Source: Leptospira mtsangambouensis (GTDB lineage: Bacteria > Spirochaetota > Leptospiria > Leptospirales > Leptospiraceae). Taken from it: a DNA stretch of 64,000 nucleotides. This document shows, one piece after another, positions 45,980-54,825 of the stretch. A model generated the notes under the pieces. That model did not search any database, was not told where the DNA came from, and was given only the letters and a program-made list of their open reading frames with translations. The stretch spans positions 1,178,001 through 1,242,000 of the forward strand of contig NZ_RQHK01000017.1 of assembly GCF_004770475.1 (NCBI RefSeq), given 5' to 3'. Each line of letters begins with the position of its first letter. Position 1 is the stretch's first letter. Made by a program: the position numbers and the translations under genes.

Positions 45980-46653
45980 ATCTAAAATTCAAACGAGTCA
46001 TCGTCACCTCTGGACCCACTCGGGAATGGATTGATCCAGTGCGTTATATTTCCAATGCTTCTTCGGGAAAGATGGGTTATGAAATTGCCACTTCCTTTTT
46101 GAAATATCCTGTGGAAGTTGTGTATATTCATGGCAATACCTTGGAACGTTATTCCCATGTTACAGGAGCCATTCGGAACATCGAAGTAGAAACCACAATC
46201 CAATTAAGAGATGCCGTTCTATCAGAAATCACAAACGATAGTTTGCTTGTGATGGCAGCTGCGCCCGCAGACTTTCGTCCGATTATGACTGCAGAACATA
46301 AAATCAAAAAAGAAAAAACTTCGGAAGGTACGAAGGGACTTCTTCTCGAGTTAGAAGAAAATCCTGATGTGTTACAACAAGTAACTGAGTATGTCGCAGA
46401 ACATAAAATTTTAAATTCTCTGCGTGTCGGATTTGCGGCCGAAACCAGAGAATTGGAGCGACATGCTAAAGACAAACTGGTTCGAAAGGGTCTTACGTTT
46501 ATTGTTGGAAATTATGTTGGCTCAGGAAAAGGTTTTGGTGAAGTCGATTCTACAGTTCGTATATTTGGTGTTAGTGGTTTAGAAAAAGAAATTGGGCCAC
46601 TCCCCAAAGAGAAAATTGCAGAAGAACTAGTTTCCTTTTTAGTGTCCGTTTGA
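45976..46653 (+). CDS. coaB: phosphopantothenate--cysteine ligase
   Basis: 225 residues, the stand-alone second half of Coa[26 protein letters not shown] is the typical opening; AAAPADF is the nucleotide-site segment with the conserved Ala-Asp, and [10 protein letters not shown] gives the lysines that act in the CTP-dependent step. FAAET and the [11 protein letters not shown] end are also typical. It joins cysteine to 4'-phosphopantothenate. Start overlaps coaC by 4 bp. 3' end overlaps the convergent DUF486 gene by 15 bp. Confidence 0.93.
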   Translation: MNLKFKRVIVTSGPTREWIDPVRYISNASSGKMGYEIATSFLKYPVEVVYIHGNTLERYSHVTGAIRNIEVETTIQLRDAVLSEITNDSLLVMAAAPADFRPIMTAEHKIKKEKTSEGTKGLLLELEENPDVLQQVTEYVAEHKILNSLRVGFAAETRELERHAKDKLVRKGLTFIVGNYVGSGKGFGEVDSTVRIFGVSGLEKEIGPLPKEKIAEELVSFLVSV

Positions 46654-46995
46654 TTTAGATCCAAACCCAAAAGCAAAATATCCTGCAAGAAGAATCAGTC
46701 CAAAACTAACGATATAGTTCCATTTGATTTTTTCTCCCAAAAAAACTGTAGCAAAGACTATAAATACAAAAATGGTCACCACTTCTTGGATGATCTTAAG
46801 TTGAAACCCTTCAAATTTATATACGGTATATCCAATGCGGTTGGCAGGGACCATCAGTACATATTCAAAAAAAGCAATCCCCCAAGAAAACAAAATGATA
46901 TAAAACATATTGTTTGACTTTGCAAATTTTAAATGGCCATACCAAGCAAAGGTCATAAAGATATTGGATAGTACGAGTAAAAAGATGGTTAACAT
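46639..46995 (-). CDS. DMT-superfamily DUF486 membrane protein
   Basis: 118 residues with four membrane segments, full length for DUF486. ILFSWGIAFFEYVLMVPANRIGY and FQLKIIQEVVTIFVFIVFA are the conserved parts of the family, which belongs to the drug/metabolite transporter clan but has no known substrate. The 3' end lies inside the end of coaB. A 94-bp gap with a mixed AT-rich sequence separates it from the sirtuin gene on the same strand. Confidence 0.9.
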   Translation of the reverse strand: MLTIFLLVLSNIFMTFAWYGHLKFAKSNNMFYIILFSWGIAFFEYVLMVPANRIGYTVYKFEGFQLKIIQEVVTIFVFIVFATVFLGEKIKWNYIVSFGLILLAGYFAFGFGSKSNGH

Positions 46996-47089
46996 AAAGT
47001 TCTCTTATTTGTTATTTTTAAATGAAAAATGTATAAATGATTGATTAGATATTTTGGTAACTACAAACATAAACAAAATTTTTGTTTTG

Positions 47090-47836
47090 TTATGTATCCG
47101 GAAATACTTCCTTAAAAATTTCAGGAAGTATTTCGCCCGATTTTCCTCCAAAATGAAGTTGCATCGAAGGAGTGAGGCTTGTGGATTCTGGATTGATTTC
47201 GATCCCAAGGGCACCATTGCGGATCGCGGTAAGAGCCAAATTTGCTGGGACAGAAACATTGGCACTGGTTCCTATCACAAACACAACATGAGTTTGTTTA
47301 CTTTGTTCCCAAGCTTTTGTCAATAACCGGTTATCATAACTTTCTCCAAACCATACAATGTCCGGTCGTAATAGGGATTCACAATTTGGACAATACTTTA
47401 GGCCTGGTTGGTAAATTCCGTTTTCCCCTAAGGCAAATTTCTCTCCACATCCCGTACATCTTGCACGAAAGATATTGCCATGAATTTCAAGGAGATTTTG
47501 ACTACCAGCCCTCGGGTGGAGCCCATCCACATTTTGTGTGATCAGGTTCACAGTTTTAGAATGTAATTGCCATTTTGCGATTGTTAGGTGTCCATCATTG
47601 GGTTTTGCTTCGAAACAAATATTTCTTCTGTAATCATACCAATCCCATACCACCTCAGGATGAGAGGCGAAGGCTTCTGGAGTGGCAAGTTCTTCGGCTT
47701 TGAATTTTTTCCAGTACCCACCGTCCCCTCGAAAGGTCGGAATCCCACTTTCACTGGAGATACCTGCTCCCGTCAGAAACAAAACATTCTTTGCCGAACG
47801 AATTCTATGGATGAGATCGGGAGGAAGAAGACTCAT
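47090..47836 (-). CDS. cobB: NAD-dependent deacylase, sirtuin family
   Basis: 248 residues, complete sirtuin. FLTGAGISSESGIPTFRG binds NAD, TQNVDGLHPRAG and the catalytic His in LEIHGNIF follow, and a zinc site is formed by CTGC and CPNC. DYRR near residue 70 is like the Tyr-x-x-Arg pair of bacterial class III sirtuins that remove succinyl or malonyl groups, so desuccinylation is possible as well as deacetylation. VWFGES and GTSANVSVPANL complete the NAD site. Confidence 0.93.
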   Translation of the reverse strand: MSLLPPDLIHRIRSAKNVLFLTGAGISSESGIPTFRGDGGYWKKFKAEELATPEAFASHPEVVWDWYDYRRNICFEAKPNDGHLTIAKWQLHSKTVNLITQNVDGLHPRAGSQNLLEIHGNIFRARCTGCGEKFALGENGIYQPGLKYCPNCESLLRPDIVWFGESYDNRLLTKAWEQSKQTHVVFVIGTSANVSVPANLALTAIRNGALGIEINPESTSLTPSMQLHFGGKSGEILPEIFKEVFPDT

Positions 47837-47910
47837 TTATGGGATCATTCTAACAAATTGGGTAAAAAATTAAATCGGAAAAAAATCTAGAAAAAGAAAA
47901 CTGGTAGTCA

Positions 47911-49068
47911 ATGGCCAATCACTGGGAAGAAGTCCAAAAAAAAATAGATTCCATTCACGAGAAACAATTGTTCCGGGAGACCAAGGTTTACCAAGGAATC
48001 GATTTTTGTTCCAACGATTATATGGGACTTGCAACTAATCCAAGTATGTTGGAGTTTTTCCAATCAAAGAGAGAGATTTATCCATTTGGATCCACCGCTT
48101 CTCGTTTAGTCCGTGGGAATCGATCTTCGATGGACCAGTTTGAATCTGAGTTTGCTCAATTTGTGGAAGGCGAAGCGGCTCTTCTGGTATCTACAGGGTT
48201 TACTGCAAATTTTGGACTCATTGATTCCATTGCCGCTCCCGACTGTTATGTGTTTAGCGACCGACTCAACCACGCTTCTATTTTAGATGGAATCCGAATT
48301 TCCGGTGCAAAGAAAAAATACTACGATCACTTGGATTTAAACCATCTACGCACTTTATTGGAAAAGGTGAATTTGGAAGATCCAGATCAAAAGAAAAAAC
48401 GAATCGTTGTGACTGAAACCTTATTCAGTATGGATGGCGATTCACCCGATTTAAAAACCTTACTTGAGTTAAAGAGGGAATTTGGATTTGTTTTGGTTTT
48501 AGATGAGGCTCATGCTTTGGGGATTTATGGTCCTTCCGGGAAAGGGCTTGTGTTCCGAGATTTAACTTTATCAGAAATTAAATCCATCGATTATCGGGTG
48601 TATACTTTGGGAAAATCTTTGGGGCTTGAAGGTGGGATCATCGTTACAAAAAAGATCGGCCGTGACCATTTGGTAAATGTTATGCGATCCTTCATTTTTT
48701 CGACAGCGCCCCTACCGATGATTTCGGAACTGGCTTCGTTTGCCTTATCATTTCTTGGTTCTATGGATAAAGAAAGAGTCGATTTACTTTCCTTAGCAAA
48801 TGCTCTAAAAAATTCCCTAAAACAAAATGGATTTTCCATAACGGAATCTACTTCGCATATTGTCCCTCTCCTATTAGAAACAGAGAAAGAAGCTTTGTTT
48901 TATGCAAACAGTCTACAAGAAAGAGGTTTGGATGTTCGAGCCATCCGTCCACCCACAGTTCCAACACCTAGGTTACGCATTAGTTTGAACGCCAAATTAA
49001 CGTTAAATGATATTCAGGTTTTGGTAGAGGAACTCGTCCGGGTTAGAGAAAAATGGAATTCCCTCTAA
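47911..49068 (+). CDS. bioF: 8-amino-7-oxononanoate synthase-like enzyme (alpha-oxoamine synthase family)
   Basis: 385 residues, normal for BioF. PLP fold type I with FCSNDYMGLATNP, GSTASRLVRGN, DRLNHASILDGIR, DEAHALGIYGPSGKG and the PLP lysine in TLGKSLGLEGG; the final part has RAIRPPTVPTPRLRISL, which fits BioF. It condenses pimeloyl-ACP/CoA with alanine in biotin synthesis. Close relatives include 2-amino-3-ketobutyrate ligase, so the name bioF is likely but not sure; no other biotin gene is nearby. Divergent from the sirtuin gene. Confidence 0.85.
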   Translation: MANHWEEVQKKIDSIHEKQLFRETKVYQGIDFCSNDYMGLATNPSMLEFFQSKREIYPFGSTASRLVRGNRSSMDQFESEFAQFVEGEAALLVSTGFTANFGLIDSIAAPDCYVFSDRLNHASILDGIRISGAKKKYYDHLDLNHLRTLLEKVNLEDPDQKKKRIVVTETLFSMDGDSPDLKTLLELKREFGFVLVLDEAHALGIYGPSGKGLVFRDLTLSEIKSIDYRVYTLGKSLGLEGGIIVTKKIGRDHLVNVMRSFIFSTAPLPMISELASFALSFLGSMDKERVDLLSLANALKNSLKQNGFSITESTSHIVPLLLETEKEALFYANSLQERGLDVRAIRPPTVPTPRLRISLNAKLTLNDIQVLVEELVRVREKWNSL

Positions 49069-49105
49069 CCGGCTAATGTTTTTTTTGTTTCGAAATTCGT
49101 TTTTT

Positions 49106-49756
49106 TTAAGTTTCTTCTTCGAATTTACGGATTTTGTTTTTGATTTGTTCTGTGGTGGATTTTAAGTCACTTGATGTTAGTTTTGCCTTTGTTTCTGTTT
49201 GGTCTTTTTTCTTTTTTGTTCCATATTTGTAGATTCCAAAAAGTCCAAGAACTCCAATGGCAAACAAGGTAAAGTTGATCCAGGTACCATCAGGTTGTGC
49301 AAGAATTTTTGGTCCAAATCCATAAACAATGGAATCCACCATCCCTTGGTTTCCACTTTCCTGAAACATCACAACAATCGGGTCTTGTAACACAGAAGTT
49401 CCAAATCCATTTTCCATTTTAGAAACGATTTCTTCTTCTTTCATCCCGTCTTTGATTCGGTTTTCAATAAAGGTTTTGAGATAACTGGACGCCGCACACA
49501 TGTTAAACGAACAAGATTGGATGGGGAGACTTGGCAAACAAATACAACGAATTTGTTCTGTCACTTTTAGAAAAGTTTGGATCTGCGCTTCTTCTTTGAG
49601 GTTAGTAGTTGTTTTTTGTGCTAGAAGGAAACTAGGAAATAACAAACAAAATCCAAGGAACAAAAGTTTTGATTTTGTTTTGGAATGGAACCAAACATTT
49701 GAAAAATAGGATGTATCGTTTGCCAATTGGATTTTCTTTTGATCAGAAATCTTCAT
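49106..49756 (-). CDS. CcmH/CycL-like cytochrome c maturation protein, atypical Cys motif
   Basis: About 216 residues from ATG 49756, 2 bp after the ccmF stop and with AGGAT just before. Signal/anchor segment at ~28-47, then a CcmH-like helical domain: KVTEQIRC, YLKTFIENRIKDGMKEEEIVSKM and FGTSVLQDP match the family. In place of the usual LRCxxC it has RCIC with two further Cys (71, 73, 82 and 87). A C-terminal membrane segment (~168-186) and a charged tail of ~30 residues follow. CcmH normally reduces or presents apocytochrome c thiols. Third gene of ccmE-ccmF-ccmH. Confidence 0.75.
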   Translation of the reverse strand: MKISDQKKIQLANDTSYFSNVWFHSKTKSKLLFLGFCLLFPSFLLAQKTTTNLKEEAQIQTFLKVTEQIRCICLPSLPIQSCSFNMCAASSYLKTFIENRIKDGMKEEEIVSKMENGFGTSVLQDPIVVMFQESGNQGMVDSIVYGFGPKILAQPDGTWINFTLFAIGVLGLFGIYKYGTKKKKDQTETKAKLTSSDLKSTTEQIKNKIRKFEEET

Positions 49757-49758
49757 TT

Positions 49759-51957
49759 TTATCCTACCGTTTTCTTTTTGTTTTCGCCCGCAGGTAATAA
49801 TAAGAATATTCCTGATAAAAAATAGAGTAGGGAACCAATCCAAATCAGTTTGACCAGTGGGTTCACCCAAACTTCCAGGTTTGCTACAATTTGTCTTGGA
49901 AAGTTGAGGAAAAATTTTAGTTTATCCGTCTCTGAACCAGGAGTGAAATAATACTGCATAAACATCAACGGAAGATCAGGATTTTCTGATTTTAAATCCG
50001 AGGTTTCAATGGCTCCAAGTTGGATATAAAAGTCTTCTTTGGTCATGGAAAGAATGGCAGGTTCACTTGTAGGAATATGGGTTTCGAAATCACCTGTTAG
50101 GTGAGAAATTTGAGGATAAAACCTACGTTCTGTTGTTAAATCACTTAATTTGTTTGTGCCTCGAAAGATTCCGTAAGTTCCTTCTTGTGAGACAATCACG
50201 TTTTGGATGTTTGGTTCCCCACCGAGTCCAGAAATGAGAACTGGTTTTAGTTTGAGAGTGGAGGCTTCGATTTGGTACCCACCAATCATTGCTTTGTCGA
50301 TGGATTGGTAAACAATCTCTTCCGATGTTGGTGGTTGCAGTTCATAAAAGAAACGAACCGAAGTATTGATTTTGAAAGCATTACCCGCATACCCAATAAA
50401 AATTAAAACGAGTGAAAAGTGTACTAAATATCCACCATACCGCCGTTTGTTTTTGAGTAGCATTCTGTATCCGGCAACAAAGATGTTTTCGTTTTTGTAT
50501 TCTTCTCTTCGTGCTTTGATCCCTCGATAGTATTCTTGGATGATTCCAGAAATAGTGAATATACCGATAGTAACTGTTAATACAGAATACACTTCTGCCA
50601 AAACATCTCCATACTTACTGTCTGGTTTGGTAAAGTTTTGAGAATAAAAAAGAATGTAGAGTCCACCACCAATTACCCCTGCAATTAAAGGTTTGAAGAG
50701 AGTGGAAAAAAACACAGCTCCTGCGCCTTTTCTCCATGCCAGAAGAGGTGCTGCTCCCATCAGAAGCAAAAGAAAAATCCCTGCAGGTACTCCCCAAGAA
50801 TTAAACCAAGGAGCTTTGAATTCTTTTCCATACAAAAGAGGAGAAAAGACACCGAGCAAAATAGCTGCGGTGGATAGAACAAGTAAAAAGTTGTTTAAAA
50901 GGAAACTTCCTTCTTTAGAAGTAATGGCTTCCAGATTTCTTTCAGGTGTTAGGTGCTTTCTTCGATACACAACAAAACCTGTAAAAAATAAAAAACTTGC
51001 AATGATATAAATGATAAAAGGAGTCCCAATGGTTGATTTGGAAAAACTATGTGGCCCTTCTAAGACACCCGAACGAGTGATCCAAGTTCCAAGCAAACTA
51101 AAGTGGAAAGCTAAGATCACAAGTAACATATTCCAAAACTTTAACATCCCTCTGCGTTCTTGGATGACAACAGAATGGACAAAAGCACTGGTGAGTAACC
51201 AAGGCATAAGGGATGCATTTTCAACAGGATCCCAAGCCCAGTATCCACCCCAACCTAACTCTTCATAGGCCCACTTGGATCCGAGTAAAATTCCTGTTCC
51301 AAGAAAAAACCAAGAAAACAAAGTCCATTTGCGAATGAACTTCATCCAATCTTCTGAGAGTTGTCCCGATACAAGAGCCGACATAGCAATCGCAAAAGGA
51401 ATGGAGATACTCACATAACCAATGTAAAGGATGGGAGGGTGGATGATCATCGCCCAATGTTGGAGGAGGGGATTTAATCCACGACCTGCAGCCGCTTCAG
51501 GAACAAATTCACGGAAAGGTTGTGCATCGCCGTAAAAAACCGCAAGGAAAGAAAAAAATCCAGAAAGAACCGCAAGGATGAGATTCATCATCGGGATTCT
51601 ATCTTCAATGGACTTACGTGTTTGCCATAAAACAATGAAAGTAAAAACGTTTAGAATTAAATTCCAAAATAATAAACTTCCCGAAGATCCTGACCAGATG
51701 GATGTCATTTTGTAAAATAGCGGTAAGTGTTCACTGGAATGCATGACCACATAATAGTTGCTATAGTCTGATCTTACAAGTTGTGTGAGTAAAACCGTAA
51801 AGGTTAAGATGATGACAAAAGGATTTGTCATGAGAGCCAAACGACCTAGTTCGATGGCTTTTCGTTCTTGTTTATAGATTCCGTAGATGGTTTGTAATGC
51901 GGAAAAAATTAAAATGGCAAGAGAGGCGGAGAGAAGGATGGTTCCTAAATTGTTCAT
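49759..51957 (-). CDS. ccmF: heme lyase CcmF/NrfE family subunit
   Basis: 732 residues, about 15 membrane segments. The tryptophan-rich heme-handling motif WGGYWAWDPVENASLMPWL is present, with the family motifs SGSSGSLLFWNLI near the N-terminus, WAMIIHPPILYIGYVSI, WFFLGTGILLGSKWAYEELG and GTWITRSGVLEGPHSF. CcmF attaches heme from CcmE to the CXXCH motif of apocytochromes c on the outer face of the inner membrane. Starts on an ATGA overlap with ccmE and is followed 2 bp later by the CcmH-like gene. Confidence 0.96.
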   Translation of the reverse strand: MNNLGTILLSASLAILIFSALQTIYGIYKQERKAIELGRLALMTNPFVIILTFTVLLTQLVRSDYSNYYVVMHSSEHLPLFYKMTSIWSGSSGSLLFWNLILNVFTFIVLWQTRKSIEDRIPMMNLILAVLSGFFSFLAVFYGDAQPFREFVPEAAAGRGLNPLLQHWAMIIHPPILYIGYVSISIPFAIAMSALVSGQLSEDWMKFIRKWTLFSWFFLGTGILLGSKWAYEELGWGGYWAWDPVENASLMPWLLTSAFVHSVVIQERRGMLKFWNMLLVILAFHFSLLGTWITRSGVLEGPHSFSKSTIGTPFIIYIIASFLFFTGFVVYRRKHLTPERNLEAITSKEGSFLLNNFLLVLSTAAILLGVFSPLLYGKEFKAPWFNSWGVPAGIFLLLLMGAAPLLAWRKGAGAVFFSTLFKPLIAGVIGGGLYILFYSQNFTKPDSKYGDVLAEVYSVLTVTIGIFTISGIIQEYYRGIKARREEYKNENIFVAGYRMLLKNKRRYGGYLVHFSLVLIFIGYAGNAFKINTSVRFFYELQPPTSEEIVYQSIDKAMIGGYQIEASTLKLKPVLISGLGGEPNIQNVIVSQEGTYGIFRGTNKLSDLTTERRFYPQISHLTGDFETHIPTSEPAILSMTKEDFYIQLGAIETSDLKSENPDLPLMFMQYYFTPGSETDKLKFFLNFPRQIVANLEVWVNPLVKLIWIGSLLYFLSGIFLLLPAGENKKKTVG

Positions 51958-52346
51958 TGTTCCTCGGCGTATCCCGCTTCATATTTGGAAGCACATTTTG
52001 CTTCTACATGAGTAGCAACAAGTACCCCGTGGTCTAATTTCCCATCCACTCGGGCTCGTGCTCCTTCTTTGAAGGCGTCAGGTAAAAGTGTAGCACCCGT
52101 AAATAAGACAGGGATGATTTGATCATTGAGTTCCAAATCGAATTTGGCTTTTTTCCCCTCGCGGACAAGACTCCCCACCCGCACAAATCCTCTGACACGT
52201 AGGTTTTGGTCTGAGTATTTGGTTTGGTTGGCTGCCAGTTCCGAAGCATCCAAAAGGAGATAGGAAGTTTCCTGTGAGGAAAAATAAGCAATCCCGCCAA
52301 GAGAGAGCCCGATGAGAAACAAAAGAGTTAAAAACTTACGATTCAT
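51954..52346 (-). CDS. ccmE: cytochrome c maturation protein CcmE, CXXXY type
   Basis: 130 residues, one N-terminal membrane anchor (LTLLFLIGLSLGGIAYF) and a small OB-fold beta-barrel (LRVRGFVRVGSL, GATLLPDAFKEGARARVDGKL). The classic heme-binding motif HxxxY is replaced by Cys118-Ala-Ser-Lys-Tyr122 (AKCASKYE): the Cys-type CcmE known from Desulfovibrio and archaea, in which heme is bound through Cys. CcmE carries heme to CcmF. Overlaps ccmF by 4 bp. Confidence 0.92.
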   Translation of the reverse strand: MNRKFLTLLFLIGLSLGGIAYFSSQETSYLLLDASELAANQTKYSDQNLRVRGFVRVGSLVREGKKAKFDLELNDQIIPVLFTGATLLPDAFKEGARARVDGKLDHGVLVATHVEAKCASKYEAGYAEEQ

Positions 52347-52446
52347 AATCCATTCTTTAGACGAATTCCCGTCTTTCCTCTAGCCTCTCTGATTGCAAGT
52401 TTCGGTCAAACAAAAAGGTCTTAAAAAAACAAAGGAATTGCATCTG

Positions 52447-53223
52447 TTATAAAAAGGATTTGTAGCGATAAACGAAATATCCCACCCACTCCTTGACGGC
52501 AAGAGAGGTTTGGTCTAAAAAACTTGCCGACGGAATGTAAAGTTCAAAAGCACCTGAGTTCAAATTGGTGGAACGATAGTCTGTTGGATAGGGAACAAAT
52601 GGAATTTTTTGTTTTTCAAAACAACCCGCAGCACGTTTCATATGGAAGGCAGAGGTGATGAGGATTGTTTTTTCTAATTTTTTTTCCTGGAGTAATTTCT
52701 TTGTTTCCACTGCATTTTCATAGGTGTTTCGAGACTGGTTTTCCCAAATTAAATCTTTTTCAGGAACCCCTAGGTCTATGAATATCTCTTTGGCAAGATC
52801 TGCTTCGCGGTAGGTATCGGCAAAAAGGAGTCCAGATCCTCCTGTAAACAAAATCTTTTTTACCTTCCCAGCTTTATAGATTCGCACAGCATCTGTTAGT
52901 CGATCTGCAGAATCCGTGAGTTCCGGTCTACCAGGGTGGGACGAGATCGTTTGGATCATTCCACCTAACACAATTGCTACATCCGATTTTGGAAGATCGG
53001 AAATTTTTACAGGTGGGTAGTCTTTTTCTAAAGTTTGGAGAAGGTAGTTGGCAACATAAGCATTGGATGTTAAGTATAAAAATAAAATGATTTGGAAGAG
53101 TCGAAACTTCCCATGTCCTGATTTAGTTTTTAGTAGTGTGAACAGGGCCAATAGGAAAAAGAAAGGAAGAGGATAGAGGAGAACCGTTGCGAGTTTGGAA
53201 AGGGTAAAAAAGATAGAATCCAT
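52447..53223 (-). CDS. YdcF/ElyC family protein (DUF218)
   Basis: 258 residues. Two N-terminal membrane segments (~10-60), then the DUF218 domain: DVAIVLGGM, DSADRLTDAVRIYKAGKVKKILFTGGSG, and SRNTYENAVETKKLL with ITSAFHMKRAAGCF. This layout is that of ElyC/SanA/YdcF proteins, which are linked to envelope integrity and to the lipid carrier of murein synthesis in E. coli. Lies 100 bp upstream of ccmE on the same strand; that gap (52347-52446) shows no strong structure. Confidence 0.88.
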   Translation of the reverse strand: MDSIFFTLSKLATVLLYPLPFFFLLALFTLLKTKSGHGKFRLFQIILFLYLTSNAYVANYLLQTLEKDYPPVKISDLPKSDVAIVLGGMIQTISSHPGRPELTDSADRLTDAVRIYKAGKVKKILFTGGSGLLFADTYREADLAKEIFIDLGVPEKDLIWENQSRNTYENAVETKKLLQEKKLEKTILITSAFHMKRAAGCFEKQKIPFVPYPTDYRSTNLNSGAFELYIPSASFLDQTSLAVKEWVGYFVYRYKSFL

Positions 53224-53253
53224 TGGTAATAGGATTCGGAAACCTTCTGATTC

Positions 53254-53655
53254 TTACCAGTCGAATTCGGGGCCTAAGAAACCAATCCCACTCCCCCAAT
53301 ACTGAGACGGGTGTGGATAACGAACTGAAATTCCCAGGGGAGAGCGAGAATACTTCCAATCACGTGCAATTTGTTTTCTCTGTTGGATTTGTTCTTCCGG
53401 GATAGAGGATTCAACTTTATGTAAGTATTGTTTGGTGACTTCCACCCATTCTTTGATCGCAGCTGGATTTTGTTTTTTTAAATCTTGGATTAAAATTCTC
53501 AGTTCGAATTCCGCGTCTTCTCGGAGGTCCCGAGCAATTTCCGAGACTTCTGCATTGGCACCAAACACGGTTTCGCTTCCCTCCGTGCGGTCCACTGTAT
53601 CTCGCCATTTCGCATAGGCAATCATCAGATCTTTTGTCTCATCATACCTAAACAT
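53254..53655 (-). CDS. hypothetical protein
   Basis: About 133 residues from ATG 53655; the frame runs back to a TTG at 53706. Mostly alpha-helical and strongly charged (EVSEIARDLREDAEFELRIL), no signal peptide, no membrane segment and no domain I recognise. The C-terminal 30 residues turn to a Gly/Pro/Trp-rich sequence (PSQYWGSGIGFLGPEFDW). Divergent from the NAPE-PLD-like gene with a 9-bp gap between start codons. 30 bp upstream of ydcF on the same strand, so probably co-transcribed with it. Confidence 0.65.
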   Translation of the reverse strand: MFRYDETKDLMIAYAKWRDTVDRTEGSETVFGANAEVSEIARDLREDAEFELRILIQDLKKQNPAAIKEWVEVTKQYLHKVESSIPEEQIQQRKQIARDWKYSRSPLGISVRYPHPSQYWGSGIGFLGPEFDW

Positions 53656-53664
53656 AGTAAAAGA

Positions 53665-54771
53665 ATGATCGTTCTTCTTTCCAAAAAACGCAATCGAAAA
53701 TTCCAAACATACGAAGTTTGTTTCGGTCTAATCCTCGTGAAGTTCCTATCCTTACCTTTCCTCCTTCTTCTTTTTTTTGTTTTGTCCTGTTTTGCAGACG
53801 CTAGTGTTCGCAAATCTCACCACACAAAAAATGGATTCCAAAATCCCAACCCCAACATCCAAGCAAAAGGCCTCTCTGATCTTTTGGTTTGGCAATTCCA
53901 AAGGTTCCAGTTACAGACAAGTTTGGATCCCGCAGATTATCCTCCTTTTCCTGTGGTAGGAAATGATGGAAAGGAACTGAATGCCAACGTTTCCAAACTT
54001 TCTGTGACTTGGGTGGGGCATGCCACCACTCTCATCCAAATTGATGGAGTGAATATTCTAACAGATCCGATTTGGAGCGAAAGATGTTCTCCAGTTGGTT
54101 TTATAGGTCCAAAACGTTATACACCTCCAGGGATCAAAATTGAAGACTTACCTCCCATTGACATAGTGGTTTTATCACATAACCATTACGACCATACGGA
54201 TTTACCAACCCTCAAACAAATAGAGGAAAAATTTCATCCACTTGTGCTCACTGGTCTAGGTAACAAGAAATTATTGTTAGGTGAAGGAATGAAAAATGTT
54301 AGGGAGATGGACTGGTGGGAAAAAACAAATTGGAAGGAAATCGATATTACTTTTACTCCTACCCAACACTTCAGCGGAAGAGGTCTTTTTGATCGAAATG
54401 AATCTCTCTGGGGGAGTTATCTCATTTCTGGCAAAACAGAAAAAGTCTACTTTGGAGGAGATACCGGTTATTATACCCATTTCCGAGAAGTGGCAGAACG
54501 GTTGGGAGAAATTGATGTTGCGATTTTGCCAATTGGAGCCACAGAACCACGTTGGATGATGGAGGCAGTTCATGTGGATCCAAAAGAAGCAGTCCAAGCC
54601 TTTTCCGATCTGAAAGCAAAGTATATGGTGCCAATGCACTACATGACCTTTGTTCTTTCCGATGAAAAACTAGATTCTCCTGTGCCCCGCACCAAAGAAG
54701 AGCTAAAACGATCGGGAATCTCCGAAGATCGATTGGTTCCTTTAAAAATTGGAGAATCTCGGTTTTTTTAG
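53665..54771 (+). CDS. metallo-beta-lactamase-fold hydrolase lipoprotein (NAPE-PLD-like)
   Basis: 368 residues. A lipoprotein-type signal (~25-45, LLLLFFVLSCFAD) is followed by the MBL core: VTWVGHATTLIQIDGVNILTDP, SHNHYDHTD (metal-binding HxHxDH), TPTQHFSGRG, FGGDTGYY and PMHYMTF. The order and the GxxxFIGPKRY-type loop match N-acyl-phosphatidylethanolamine phospholipase D and its bacterial relatives. It may act on phospholipids at the membrane surface; substrate is inferred from the family. The divergent hypothetical gene starts 9 bp away. Confidence 0.88.
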   Translation: MIVLLSKKRNRKFQTYEVCFGLILVKFLSLPFLLLLFFVLSCFADASVRKSHHTKNGFQNPNPNIQAKGLSDLLVWQFQRFQLQTSLDPADYPPFPVVGNDGKELNANVSKLSVTWVGHATTLIQIDGVNILTDPIWSERCSPVGFIGPKRYTPPGIKIEDLPPIDIVVLSHNHYDHTDLPTLKQIEEKFHPLVLTGLGNKKLLLGEGMKNVREMDWWEKTNWKEIDITFTPTQHFSGRGLFDRNESLWGSYLISGKTEKVYFGGDTGYYTHFREVAERLGEIDVAILPIGATEPRWMMEAVHVDPKEAVQAFSDLKAKYMVPMHYMTFVLSDEKLDSPVPRTKEELKRSGISEDRLVPLKIGESRFF

Positions 54772-54825
54772 TTCCAAGAGGTTTCGATTTCAGGTAAGCT
54801 GTCCTAAAAAAATAGGATGGTGAGC

